This document shows, one piece after another, positions 16,441 through 24,473 of a DNA stretch of 64,000 nt (within the stretch, counting starts at the first letter, position 1; each line of letters begins with the position of its first letter). The DNA comes from Anaerolineae bacterium. Its GTDB lineage: Bacteria > Chloroflexota > Anaerolineae > 4572-78 > J111. Below the pieces are notes generated by a model, which did not search any database, was not told where the DNA came from, and saw only the letters and a list, made by a program, of their open reading frames with translations. The DNA is taken from contig JAKLJP010000003.1 of NCBI GenBank assembly GCA_023151115.1, positions 248,001 to 312,000 on the forward strand, read 5' to 3'. The position numbers were made by a program, and so were the translations under genes.

Positions 16441-16480
16441 GCCGTCATCACTGGCTTTACGGCTCGGATGACGGCTTTTT
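16441..16480 (+). terminator. Rho-independent terminator after the STAS gene
   Basis: GCCGTCATC (16441-16449) pairs with GATGACGGC (16467-16475), and a T-run follows at 16476-16480. It would separate the STAS transcript from the following HATPase gene, at least partly. Confidence 0.75.
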
Positions 16481-16509
16481 CTTGGAGTTAAAATGTTTAG
16501 AAAAAATTT

Positions 16510-16578
16510 GGAGGGCTGTGAAGGTTGGAAGCTTGGTTAATTCCCAACCTTCCAACCCTCCAATCTTCCACACTTCCA
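16510..16578. repeat. GGTTGGAA / TTCCAACC word repeat with inverted arms
   Basis: Words of 7-8 bp (GAAGGTTGG, then CCAACCTTC, CCAACCCTC, CAATCTTCC) form an inverted arrangement just upstream of the anti-sigma kinase gene. They share words with 6484-6519 and 60321-60364. Confidence 0.6.
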
Positions 16579-16588
16579 TGCTTCATCA

Positions 16589-17020
16589 ATGCCCTCAAAA
16601 AACGAACTAACAGTTGCCGGATACTTTGAAAATTTAGCCCAAATCAGCGACTTCATTGAGCAGGCGGCGCTGCAAGCCGGCCTGGATGATCGCGGCATTT
16701 ACGCCATGCGGATGGCGGTGGATGAAGCCTGCACCAATATCATCGAGCATGCCTATGGCGGCGAGGGCAGGGGCCAGATTCGGCTGACTTGCGCGGTCCA
16801 GAAGGATGGCCTGCAAGTTGTTATTTATGATCAAGGCGCTGCCTTTGACCCCGATCAAGTGCCCGAATTGAATACCCATGCCCCGCTAGGAGAGCGCCAG
16901 CCGGGGGGCATGGGCCTCTTTTTTATCCGCAAATTGGTAGATCGGGCTGAATTTAAGTTTGGCACTCCCCAGGGCAACCGGCTAACTCTGTTCAAACGAC
17001 GAGAAACAAACCATGACTGA
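16589..17020 (+). CDS. Serine-kinase-type anti-sigma factor (RsbW/SpoIIAB-like HATPase)
   Basis: The 143-residue GHKL ATPase domain has the N-box AVDEACTNIIEHAYG, a G1-type VIYDQGAAFDP and a G2-type GGMGLFFIRKLVD. Such proteins bind a sigma factor and phosphorylate their STAS partner. The STAS gene is just upstream and the SpoIIE-type phosphatase overlaps its 3' end by 8 bases. No sigma factor gene is next to it, so its target must be elsewhere or be something other than a sigma factor. Confidence 0.88.
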   Translation: MPSKNELTVAGYFENLAQISDFIEQAALQAGLDDRGIYAMRMAVDEACTNIIEHAYGGEGRGQIRLTCAVQKDGLQVVIYDQGAAFDPDQVPELNTHAPLGERQPGGMGLFFIRKLVDRAEFKFGTPQGNRLTLFKRRETNHD

Positions 17021-19823
17021 GTCTCACTCCCTGGCCCCAGCCGACCACCGCGAAATCTGGCGGCTGCAACAACTGGCCTTATTGAGCCAGGTTGCCACCC
17101 AGGTCACTAACATTGTGGATTTGGACGAGTTGCTGGTACGGGTAGTCGGCCTGATTTACCAAACTTTCCAATTTTATAGCGTCTCGATCTTTACCCTGGA
17201 GGAAGAGGTACTCCTACTTAAAGCGCAAGCCGGCCCAACCAGCACCTTTTCCGTTGACGATGCGTTCGCTCCGAAGGAGCGAGCCGAGTGGCTGCAAGGA
17301 GAGGGGATCATCGGATGGGTGGCCCAGCAGCAGCAGGAGTTGGTGGTGCGGGATGTATCCCGCGAGCCGCGCTATCGTTACAGCCCGGAGATGCCGCGCA
17401 CCCAGGCCGAAATAGCTCTGCCACTCAAAGTCGAAGATACCATGCTGGGCGTGCTGGATGTCCAGCTTGATTACCCCGAAGATTTTGACGAAAGTGATTT
17501 GTTGGTCCTGCGGGTGCTGGCGGCCCAGGTAGCCATGGCCATCGAAGATACCCGCCTTTATGCCCAGGCTTGTCGCCGAGGCGATTACCTGGCGACTATC
17601 AGCGCGGTCAGTTGGGCAGTTGCCTCCATTTTGGATGTTGACGAACTGCTGGAGCAAGTCACCGAACTAATCCGCCACTATTTTGATTATCCCTTTGTCC
17701 AGGTTTTTACGGTGCAGCTTGGCCGGCGGCAGGTGGTCTACCGGGCCGGGAGTGGGCTGCGGGCCGCGGTCCACAAAAAGACGGCGTTGGCCTATGCCCT
17801 GGACGACCCGCACGGCCTGATCCCCCTGGTCGCCCGCACCGGTGAGTCGGCCCTGGTTAACGATGTGACCCTTGAGCCGGCCTACCGCCCCTCAGAATTT
17901 TTGCCTGCGGCGACCAAATCTGAGCTAACCATCCCCCTGATTTATAATGAGGAAGTTCTGGGGGTGCTGGACGTGCAGAGCGACAAAATCGGCGCGTTCA
18001 GTCAAGACGACCAGGCAACGATGGAAACGCTGGCGGCCAACATTGCCGTAGCCCTGCGCAACGCCAATTTGTATCACTCCGAGCGCTGGCGGCGGCAAGT
18101 TGCCGACAGCCTGCGCCGCATCTCCGGCGTGCTCATCACCGATGTTGAACTGACCACCATTTTTGAAAACATTCTGACCGAACTGAAGTTGAACTTGCCG
18201 GCAGAGGTGCTGGCGGTCTGGCTTATTCGCCACAAAAAGCTGGAACTGCGCACGGTGGACGCCCCTGTCTCCCTACATCTGCCCGCCGATTTTGAACCAA
18301 ACCAGGACCGTTGGCTGGCGCTGGGTCTCAAAGCCGCTGAGCCGGTTATCCGGCAGGACGGCCACCCCGGCGACCCGCTGGCCGTCCGGTTGGGCTGCCC
18401 CGACGACCACTCGGCCATTGTCGCGCCGCTACAAGTGCAAAACCGGATGCTGGGCTTGCTTACCCTGAGCCACAGCCAGGCCAATTGTTATGGGGCCGAA
18501 GCCTTAGCTATCACCACGGCGTTTGCCAACCAGGCGGCCATTGCTATCGAGAACGCGCGTTTATTCCGGCTGGCCCAGGATGAAGCTCAGATCAACAATG
18601 CTTTGCTCAAAGTGGCCGAAGCCGACCAGAGCTTTAACGACCTGGCCGAGGTGTTGGCGGCCATTGTCCAGATTCCTTTGCTCATCACCGAGGTTGACCG
18701 CTGCGCTATCTGGCTGGAAGAGACCGCCGGGGTCTTTGAGCCGCAAGCCGCCGCCGGTTTCAGCCCGGCAGCCAAGCAATTTTTCCAGTGCTATCCTATT
18801 CTCGCCCGCAAGGTGAAAGCCGTCCGGCGGCTGCACCAAACTCACGCCCCGTTAGTCATCGTGGATGCCCCCACCGATTACCGCTTGCCGCGCGACCTAA
18901 CTACTAACCTGGACCTGCACACGCTCCTGTTGTTACCGCTGGTAACGCATGGGGAGATGCTGGGCATTATGCTGGTCACCTTTACCAGCCCGGCGGCCAT
19001 GCGCGAGGAGAGCATCCGCCTGGTGACCGGCATCGGCCACCAGGCAGCGGTGACGATTGAAAGCCGCTATTTGTACGACCAGAAGGCGCAGCAGGAGCGT
19101 CTGGCCCACGAGCTGGCCCTGGCTCACGACATCCAGGCCAAGCTGATCCCATCGCATCTGCCGGCCCCGCCCGGCTGGGAGGTGGCCGCTTTTTGGCGTT
19201 CGGCCCAGGAGGTCGGCGGCGATTTTTATGATTTTATCGAGGTGACGCCGCACCAACTGGGCATTGTTATTGCCGATGTGGCCGGCAAAGGCATGCCCGC
19301 CGCGCTGTATATGGCCCTGACCCGGTCGCTGCTGCGGGCGACTGCGCCCGGCCAAACCGACCCCAAAACCGTGCTGCGGCGCATCAACGAACTGCTGGTG
19401 CCCGATACCCAACGGGGTATGTTTGTTTCACTGTTTTATGCCGTGCTCAACACCCAAACAGGCCTGCTGACCTACGCCAACGCCGGGCACAACCCACCGC
19501 TGCTGATTCGGGCCGATGGGCAGTTGGAAGCCCTGCGCGCGCCGGGCCTGGTCCTGGGCGTCCAGTTGAATATCGAGCCGGAAGTGGACCAGCGCCGCCT
19601 GGCCTCCGGCGACGGCGTAGTTTTTTACACCGACGGCGTGACCGAGGTGTTCGATGCCTCCGACGCCGCCTTTGGCGAAGAACGGCTCAAAGCCATTTTG
19701 CAGGAATCCTGGGCTGAAGGCCCCCAAATCATCGTCGAAAAAATCCGCGAAGCCGTTAACGCCTTCAGCGCCACCGCCCAACCGACAGATGATTTTACGT
19801 TGTTGGTAATCCGTAGACGGTAG
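17013..19823 (+). CDS. Multi-GAF PP2C-type (SpoIIE/RsbU) phosphatase
   Basis: The 936-residue soluble protein has about four successive GAF-like domains (roughly 20-185, 200-345, 360-520 and 530-690), seen from repeats of 'GILGVLDVQ', 'LAAQVAMAIEDTRLY' and 'FANQAAIAIENARLF'. A coiled linker (QERLAHELALAHDIQAKLIP) leads to the C-terminal SpoIIE domain with QEVGGDFYDFIEV, VVFYTDGVTEVFDA and TDDFTLLVIRR, which hold the metal-binding Asp residues. It should dephosphorylate the STAS protein at 16073 in response to ligands sensed by GAF domains, and so trigger partner switching. Confidence 0.9.
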   Translation: MTESHSLAPADHREIWRLQQLALLSQVATQVTNIVDLDELLVRVVGLIYQTFQFYSVSIFTLEEEVLLLKAQAGPTSTFSVDDAFAPKERAEWLQGEGIIGWVAQQQQELVVRDVSREPRYRYSPEMPRTQAEIALPLKVEDTMLGVLDVQLDYPEDFDESDLLVLRVLAAQVAMAIEDTRLYAQACRRGDYLATISAVSWAVASILDVDELLEQVTELIRHYFDYPFVQVFTVQLGRRQVVYRAGSGLRAAVHKKTALAYALDDPHGLIPLVARTGESALVNDVTLEPAYRPSEFLPAATKSELTIPLIYNEEVLGVLDVQSDKIGAFSQDDQATMETLAANIAVALRNANLYHSERWRRQVADSLRRISGVLITDVELTTIFENILTELKLNLPAEVLAVWLIRHKKLELRTVDAPVSLHLPADFEPNQDRWLALGLKAAEPVIRQDGHPGDPLAVRLGCPDDHSAIVAPLQVQNRMLGLLTLSHSQANCYGAEALAITTAFANQAAIAIENARLFRLAQDEAQINNALLKVAEADQSFNDLAEVLAAIVQIPLLITEVDRCAIWLEETAGVFEPQAAAGFSPAAKQFFQCYPILARKVKAVRRLHQTHAPLVIVDAPTDYRLPRDLTTNLDLHTLLLLPLVTHGEMLGIMLVTFTSPAAMREESIRLVTGIGHQAAVTIESRYLYDQKAQQERLAHELALAHDIQAKLIPSHLPAPPGWEVAAFWRSAQEVGGDFYDFIEVTPHQLGIVIADVAGKGMPAALYMALTRSLLRATAPGQTDPKTVLRRINELLVPDTQRGMFVSLFYAVLNTQTGLLTYANAGHNPPLLIRADGQLEALRAPGLVLGVQLNIEPEVDQRRLASGDGVVFYTDGVTEVFDASDAAFGEERLKAILQESWAEGPQIIVEKIREAVNAFSATAQPTDDFTLLVIRRR

Positions 19824-19834
19824 ACACTCAGCCA

Positions 19835-19870
19835 TGTCATTTCGAGCGACGAAGGAGCGAGAAATCCTTG
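19835..19870. repeat. MITE-like dispersed repeat, half copy D
   Basis: Only the left half of the element is present: ATGTCATTTCGAG followed by CGACGAAGGAGCGAGAAATC. It lies between the SpoIIE-type gene and a metallophosphoesterase. The TTG used as that gene's start is inside it. Confidence 0.55.
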
Positions 19871-21160
19871 TTCAAACAAAAAACTGAAACCTTTACTGTT
19901 TCCTATCGTTCCCTCACTGAACCTCGTACCTCCCCGGCAGCCGATATTTTGGAAGACCGTTGGCTGCACCAGGTTTTTTTAATTACTCATCTTCCGGCCA
20001 CCTGGCCGGCCTGGAAATTGGCGGTGGGATTGCTACTGGTCATGCTGGTGGTCTGGCTGGCCTGGCTGCCGGTGGGGATGACCGGCGCCATGCTCGCCGC
20101 CACCCTCTACCTGATTTTTGCCCTGGGCGACTGGTTGTTGTTGTGGTGGCTGCCTCGCTCCGGGCGTTCTTTTGGCCCGGTCGGCCCGCAGCTTTACCTG
20201 AAGACAGCGCCTCGTCTCGGGGTGGCTGTGGTGTTGGCGATGATTGCCTACATCGCCAACACCTGGTGCGACCCTCTCTCCCTGTCATTTTGCCGTCTTG
20301 TCACCCCTCCGGCCATCTTCGGCGTCTTTACTTTGCTGCAACTCGCTGGCACGGCTATCTATCTCTGGGGCACTCTGCGCGAACCCTTCGCGCTGACCAC
20401 CTCGCAGTGGTCCATCACCTCCCCCGGCCTGCCCTCCGACGCGCCCCCGTTACGTTTGTTACACCTGAGCGACCTGCACGTAGAGCGCCTGACCCGGCGC
20501 GAGGCCAAGCTGCTGGAATTGATCGAACAGGCCAGGCCCGATCTCATTGTCATCACCGGCGATTTTCTCAACCTGTCTTACGTGGATGAGCCAACCGCCC
20601 GCGCCGAAGTGCGGAAATTGTTGGCGAAAATCCAAGCGCCCTACGGGGTGTACGCCACCCTGGGCAGCCCGCCCGTTGACCGTCGCGCCACCACCCCGTC
20701 GCTGTTTGAGGGCACGGCCATTCGCCTGCTGCGCGACGAGGTGGCCGTGCTCACCTGGGCCGACGGGCGCACGCTCTCTTTGATTGGCATGGACTGCGAC
20801 CACGATTTGGCAGGCGATGCCCGGATTTTTGAAAAACTACTCAAATTGACCCCGCCCGATTCATCTCGGATATTGCTCTACCACTCGCCGGAGCTGATGC
20901 CGACCGCCCGCAATCATCCGGTTGACCTGTACCTGTGCGGCCATACCCACGGCGGCCAGATTCGCGCCCCGCTGTACGGCGCTATTTTGACCAGCAGCGC
21001 CCTGGGCAAACAGTACGAGATGGGGCCGTATGTCGAGCAAAACACCACTCTTTACATCAGCCGGGGCATTGGTCTGGAAGGGTTAAGCGCCCCGCGCATG
21101 CGCCTGCTCTGCCCGCCGGAGATTATTTTATTTACCCTGAACGGGAATGGCAAAAAATGA
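19868..21160 (+). CDS. Membrane-anchored calcineurin-like metallophosphoesterase
   Basis: The 430-residue protein has about four membrane segments (roughly 45-165) and then a metallophosphoesterase domain: LHLSDLHVERL (metal Asp/His), VITGDFLNLS, LYHSPELMP and LCGHTHGGQIRAP. This order matches the YaeI/YkuE group, some of which act on lipid or nucleotide phosphates. The TTG start lies in a dispersed repeat; an earlier start is not available because a stop precedes. The last bases overlap the next gene in ATGA. The substrate is unknown. Confidence 0.82.
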   Translation: MFKQKTETFTVSYRSLTEPRTSPAADILEDRWLHQVFLITHLPATWPAWKLAVGLLLVMLVVWLAWLPVGMTGAMLAATLYLIFALGDWLLLWWLPRSGRSFGPVGPQLYLKTAPRLGVAVVLAMIAYIANTWCDPLSLSFCRLVTPPAIFGVFTLLQLAGTAIYLWGTLREPFALTTSQWSITSPGLPSDAPPLRLLHLSDLHVERLTRREAKLLELIEQARPDLIVITGDFLNLSYVDEPTARAEVRKLLAKIQAPYGVYATLGSPPVDRRATTPSLFEGTAIRLLRDEVAVLTWADGRTLSLIGMDCDHDLAGDARIFEKLLKLTPPDSSRILLYHSPELMPTARNHPVDLYLCGHTHGGQIRAPLYGAILTSSALGKQYEMGPYVEQNTTLYISRGIGLEGLSAPRMRLLCPPEIILFTLNGNGKK

Positions 21161-22539
21161 AAAAAGAGCGCAAACCCTGGTTTGCCGGAAGCCAAAGCAA
21201 GCTTTGGACTCTGGGTTTTGGGGTTCTGATCCTGTTGATTCCCATTCTCGCCTGTGGTAACTTCTCGACGCCCTCAGAACCCAACCCTAACCCAACCCGG
21301 CCCAAACTGGTGCGCTTCAACACATCCACCCCTACTTTCACACCCTCTCCTACCGCCACGCCAACTCTTGTCCCGTCCACCAACACCCCTACCCCGGTCG
21401 AGTCACAAGGGGACTCGCTACCTACCCCTACCCCTGAGTCAACTTCTGTCCCGCCAACAGCTACCCCCGCAGCTTCGCCTACCCCTTCGCCGGCAATTGT
21501 ACAACCCGCCCCTCCCCCCCCCCAACCCCTCGCCTCCTCGCCTCCCGTTTCCTCGCCTCACCTCGGCTATGGCGTCCAACTGGCCGAGGCCAAAAACATG
21601 GAACTGGCCGTTCAGGGCGGCTTTAATTGGGCCAAGCACGACCTCAACCTGCGCAAAGATACCAATTTTACCTCCAACGCCGACAACTTGCTGAGCGACC
21701 TGCTAGGCAAATACAAGGCCAAAAATGTCCTGCTGAAGCTGGTGGTGTGGAGTGAGGGCGGTCTGCCCGACGCCCCCCGCACCCCGGACGAAATTAGCAC
21801 CTTTGCCACCAACGCCGCCGACGTGGCCGAATTTATTCGCAGCCGCTACAATGGGATGTACGGCACGATCGCCTACGAGGTTTGGAACGAACCCAATCTC
21901 AATTACGAGTGGGAGGGCAACCCCAACCCGGCCGAATATGTCGCCCTGCTGCGGGCCACCTCCGCCGCTATCCGCCAGGCCGACCCCGCTGCCCGAATTA
22001 TCAGCGGCGCGCCTTCGCCCGGTGGCGATTATGACGACTTGAAATTTTTGGAAGCGATGTACGCCAACGGGGCCAAAGGCTTGATGGACGCTGTGGGCAG
22101 CCATCCCTACGGCGGCCCCTGGCCTTACGATCACCCCACCGGTATTGACAGCGCCGGCAACGGCTGGCCTTATTTTCGCAAGGTTGAAGCCCAGCGGGCC
22201 ATCATGGAAAAGTACGGCGACAGCGCCACCCAAATCTGGGCGACCGAGTTTAGCTGGCTGGCTGGCCTGCCCAACTGTGATTTTGGCGAGCATACGCGGT
22301 GGCAGGTGTCACCGCAGCAGCAAGCTGATTATCTGGTGGCCGCCTATCAGTACGCCCACCAAAACTGGCCCTGGATGGGGCCAATGTTTGTGGTTTATGA
22401 TTTTGCTATCAGCGGCCGCTACGACCGCTGTCACCCCGCCGCCGGCTATTCCATCCTCCGCCCCGACCCCAACAGCCCTGAAATTGTCTCCCCAGCCGCG
22501 CAAGCCTTATTTGCTATGCCCAAGTTTTCAGCCTGGTAA
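21157..22539 (+). CDS. Lipoprotein glycoside hydrolase, TIM-barrel (cellulase/beta-xylosidase-like)
   Basis: The open frame extends upstream to 20935 inside the previous gene. ATG 21157 gives a lipoprotein signal with lipobox ILAC (Cys33), so it is the real start (460 aa). A Pro/Thr-rich linker (about 35-135) leads to a clan-A-type barrel. YEVWNEPNLNYEW holds the probable acid/base Glu245, and IWATEFSWLAG the probable nucleophile Glu364. It should cleave a polysaccharide at the cell surface. GH family (GH5, GH39 or another) cannot be decided by eye. Coupled by ATGA to the metallophosphoesterase. Confidence 0.8.
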   Translation: MKKERKPWFAGSQSKLWTLGFGVLILLIPILACGNFSTPSEPNPNPTRPKLVRFNTSTPTFTPSPTATPTLVPSTNTPTPVESQGDSLPTPTPESTSVPPTATPAASPTPSPAIVQPAPPPPQPLASSPPVSSPHLGYGVQLAEAKNMELAVQGGFNWAKHDLNLRKDTNFTSNADNLLSDLLGKYKAKNVLLKLVVWSEGGLPDAPRTPDEISTFATNAADVAEFIRSRYNGMYGTIAYEVWNEPNLNYEWEGNPNPAEYVALLRATSAAIRQADPAARIISGAPSPGGDYDDLKFLEAMYANGAKGLMDAVGSHPYGGPWPYDHPTGIDSAGNGWPYFRKVEAQRAIMEKYGDSATQIWATEFSWLAGLPNCDFGEHTRWQVSPQQQADYLVAAYQYAHQNWPWMGPMFVVYDFAISGRYDRCHPAAGYSILRPDPNSPEIVSPAAQALFAMPKFSAW

Positions 22540-22555
22540 AAAAACAACGTAATCT

Positions 22556-22620
22556 TAACGCAAGTTTCCCTGGGACCCAAACTGAATTTGGACCCCAGGG
22601 AACAATATTAACGCAAGTTT
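22556..22620. repeat. Hairpin flanked by 12-bp direct repeats
   Basis: Direct repeats TTAACGCAAGTTT-like (22556-22567 and 22609-22620) flank an inverted repeat at 22566-22601 with arms TTCCCTGGGACCCAAA and its near-complement (two mismatches). It resembles a tiny insertion with target-like direct repeats, or a structured 3' end for the hydrolase mRNA. Confidence 0.5.
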
Positions 22621-22643
22621 TACACTTTTATTACAACTTCCGC

Positions 22644-22672
22644 TTGAATCCTTTATCCACACCTCGTATAAT
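22644..22672 (+). promoter_or_regulatory. Sigma-70-type promoter for the TPR Ser/Thr kinase
   Basis: The -35 is TTGAAT (22644-22649) and the -10 is a perfect TATAAT (22667-22672), with exactly 17 bp between. Transcription would start about 22680, roughly 90 bases before the kinase ATG. The leader contains GAATAGC and AATTGAC word repeats (22679-22761). Confidence 0.65.
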
Positions 22673-22771
22673 TGTAAATAACGAATAGCGAATAGCGAAT
22701 GGTGAAGGGTCTAATAAACCTGTCATTTCATTCACAATTGACAATTCACCATTCACAATTGAGGTCTCCCC

Positions 22772-24421
22772 ATGTCCATCTCTCCCGGAGAAAACGTCGG
22801 CCCGTATCGCGTTATCGAGCAGCTAGGCAGCGGCGGCATGGCTACGGTGTTCAAAGCCTATCACCCCGCCCTGGACCGCTATGTAGCCATAAAAATTTTG
22901 CATCCGGCCTTCAAAGCCGACCCGCAGTTTTTTGAGCGTTTCCAGCGCGAAGCCCGGATTGTGGCTAAATTGGAGCACCCTCACATCATTCCGGTCTACG
23001 ATTTTAACGAGCATCACGGCGAACCTTACCTGGTCATGCGCTTTGTCGAAGGAGAAACCCTCAAACCGGAAATGTCCGGCAAGCTACTGCCCGCCGCCGA
23101 GATTCTACGCCTGCTCCGCCCGATCTGCTCCGCGTTGAGCTACGCTCACCAGCAGGGGGTGCTGCATCGAGACATCAAGCCCAGCAATATTATGGTCACA
23201 ACGGATGGGCACATCTTTTTGACCGATTTTGGCCTGGCCCGTATGGTTCAGGCCGGCGAAAGCACCCTCTCACAGGATATGATGATCGGCACGCCGCAGT
23301 ATATCAGCCCGGAACAGGCCCAGGGGATTAGCCAACTGGATGGCCGCACCGACATCTATTCATTGGGGGTGGTCTTATTTGAAATGTTCACCGGGCGGGT
23401 TCCTTTCAGCGCCGATACCCCCTTCGCTACCATTCACGATCACATTTATACGCCGCTGCCGCTCCCCAGGACCATCAATCCGGCCATTGATCCGGCGGTG
23501 GAGCGCCTGTTGCTCAAGGCGTTAGCCAAAGACCCTAACGACCGTTTTGCTACAGCGGATGAACTTCTGACCGCTCTGGAAAAGACTCTCAACCCTCCCG
23601 CAGTCCCCTCCTCCACAGCCAGGGCAGTCCAACCGGCAGCAGGCCGCAAAGATAAATTACCCTGGTGGATTTGGGCGGGCGGGGTTGCTCTCTTTCTGGT
23701 TATTTTTGTGGGAATTATAGGTGGGGCACGTTTGTGGCAGCGAGCGCAGCGGGCTAAGCAAACAGAGACAGCCCAGGCGGTCAGCACTGTTCCCCTGGCC
23801 CTACCCACGGCCGAGCCGGCAGCAGCGGTGACGCCTGAACCGGCGGTCTCTGACACTCGAGCCGCTGATTTAGCCCAACAGGCGGCAGCGGCAATGAGCC
23901 AGCAGCAGGCAGAGCGGGCCATCGAGTTGTATCGCCAGGCAATGGCGGCTGACCCACACTATCTGCCGGCCTATTTTGGCCTGAGCAATGCTTTGCGCCA
24001 GCAGGGAGATCAGGCCAGCAGTATCGCGGCGCTGAAGGAAGCAACCGCTCAGAATCCTCAAGAAGCCGACGCCTGGCTCAGGTTGGGTGAAGCCTACCTG
24101 GTTAACGATCAGGCTGAAGCGGCATTGAAAGCTTTTGAGCAGGCCACTACCCTCACTCCCGATTCGGCAGGGGCGTTGGCCCGGCAGGCCATGGCGCTCC
24201 TGGCCTTGAACCAGGTTGACGCCGCCAAAACTATCATTGACACGGCCCTAACCCTGGATGAACTCAACCCCGAAGCCCACCTGGCCCAGGCGATGTATCT
24301 CTTCAAAACGGGCGACCGGCGCGGCACGCGGCGCGAACTTCAACTTCTTGTCCAAAGTGGCCGTGCCCCCTTCTTTGTAATCGAGCGAGCCAGACAAATG
24401 TTAGCCGGTCTAAACAATTGA
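22772..24421 (+). CDS. Membrane Ser/Thr protein kinase with extracytoplasmic TPR domain
   Basis: The 549-residue protein has a complete Hanks-type kinase: GSGGMATVFKAY (glycine loop), VAIKILHP (Lys), HRDIKPSNIM, TDFGLARM, and ISPEQAQG. A membrane segment lies at about 290-315 (WIWAGGVALFLVIFVGIIGG). Residues ~365-520 form about four tetratricopeptide repeats (AIELYRQAMAADPHYLPAYF and similar) that would face outside. It may sense partner proteins at the cell surface and phosphorylate Ser/Thr targets inside, possibly FHA-bearing proteins of this window. It has its own promoter and ends at a bidirectional terminator. Confidence 0.92.
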   Translation: MSISPGENVGPYRVIEQLGSGGMATVFKAYHPALDRYVAIKILHPAFKADPQFFERFQREARIVAKLEHPHIIPVYDFNEHHGEPYLVMRFVEGETLKPEMSGKLLPAAEILRLLRPICSALSYAHQQGVLHRDIKPSNIMVTTDGHIFLTDFGLARMVQAGESTLSQDMMIGTPQYISPEQAQGISQLDGRTDIYSLGVVLFEMFTGRVPFSADTPFATIHDHIYTPLPLPRTINPAIDPAVERLLLKALAKDPNDRFATADELLTALEKTLNPPAVPSSTARAVQPAAGRKDKLPWWIWAGGVALFLVIFVGIIGGARLWQRAQRAKQTETAQAVSTVPLALPTAEPAAAVTPEPAVSDTRAADLAQQAAAAMSQQQAERAIELYRQAMAADPHYLPAYFGLSNALRQQGDQASSIAALKEATAQNPQEADAWLRLGEAYLVNDQAEAALKAFEQATTLTPDSAGALARQAMALLALNQVDAAKTIIDTALTLDELNPEAHLAQAMYLFKTGDRRGTRRELQLLVQSGRAPFFVIERARQMLAGLNN

Positions 24422-24433
24422 CCGCAGTATGAA

Positions 24434-24463
24434 ACAAAAAGCCCCGCAAATGCGGGGCTTTTT
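24434..24463. terminator. Bidirectional rho-independent terminator
   Basis: GCCCCGCA (24441-24448) pairs with TGCGGGGC (24451-24458). An A-run lies on the left and a T-run on the right, so it can stop transcripts from both strands. It sits between the convergent kinase and CpaE-like genes. Confidence 0.85.
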
Positions 24464-24473
24464 GTTGGCCCGA

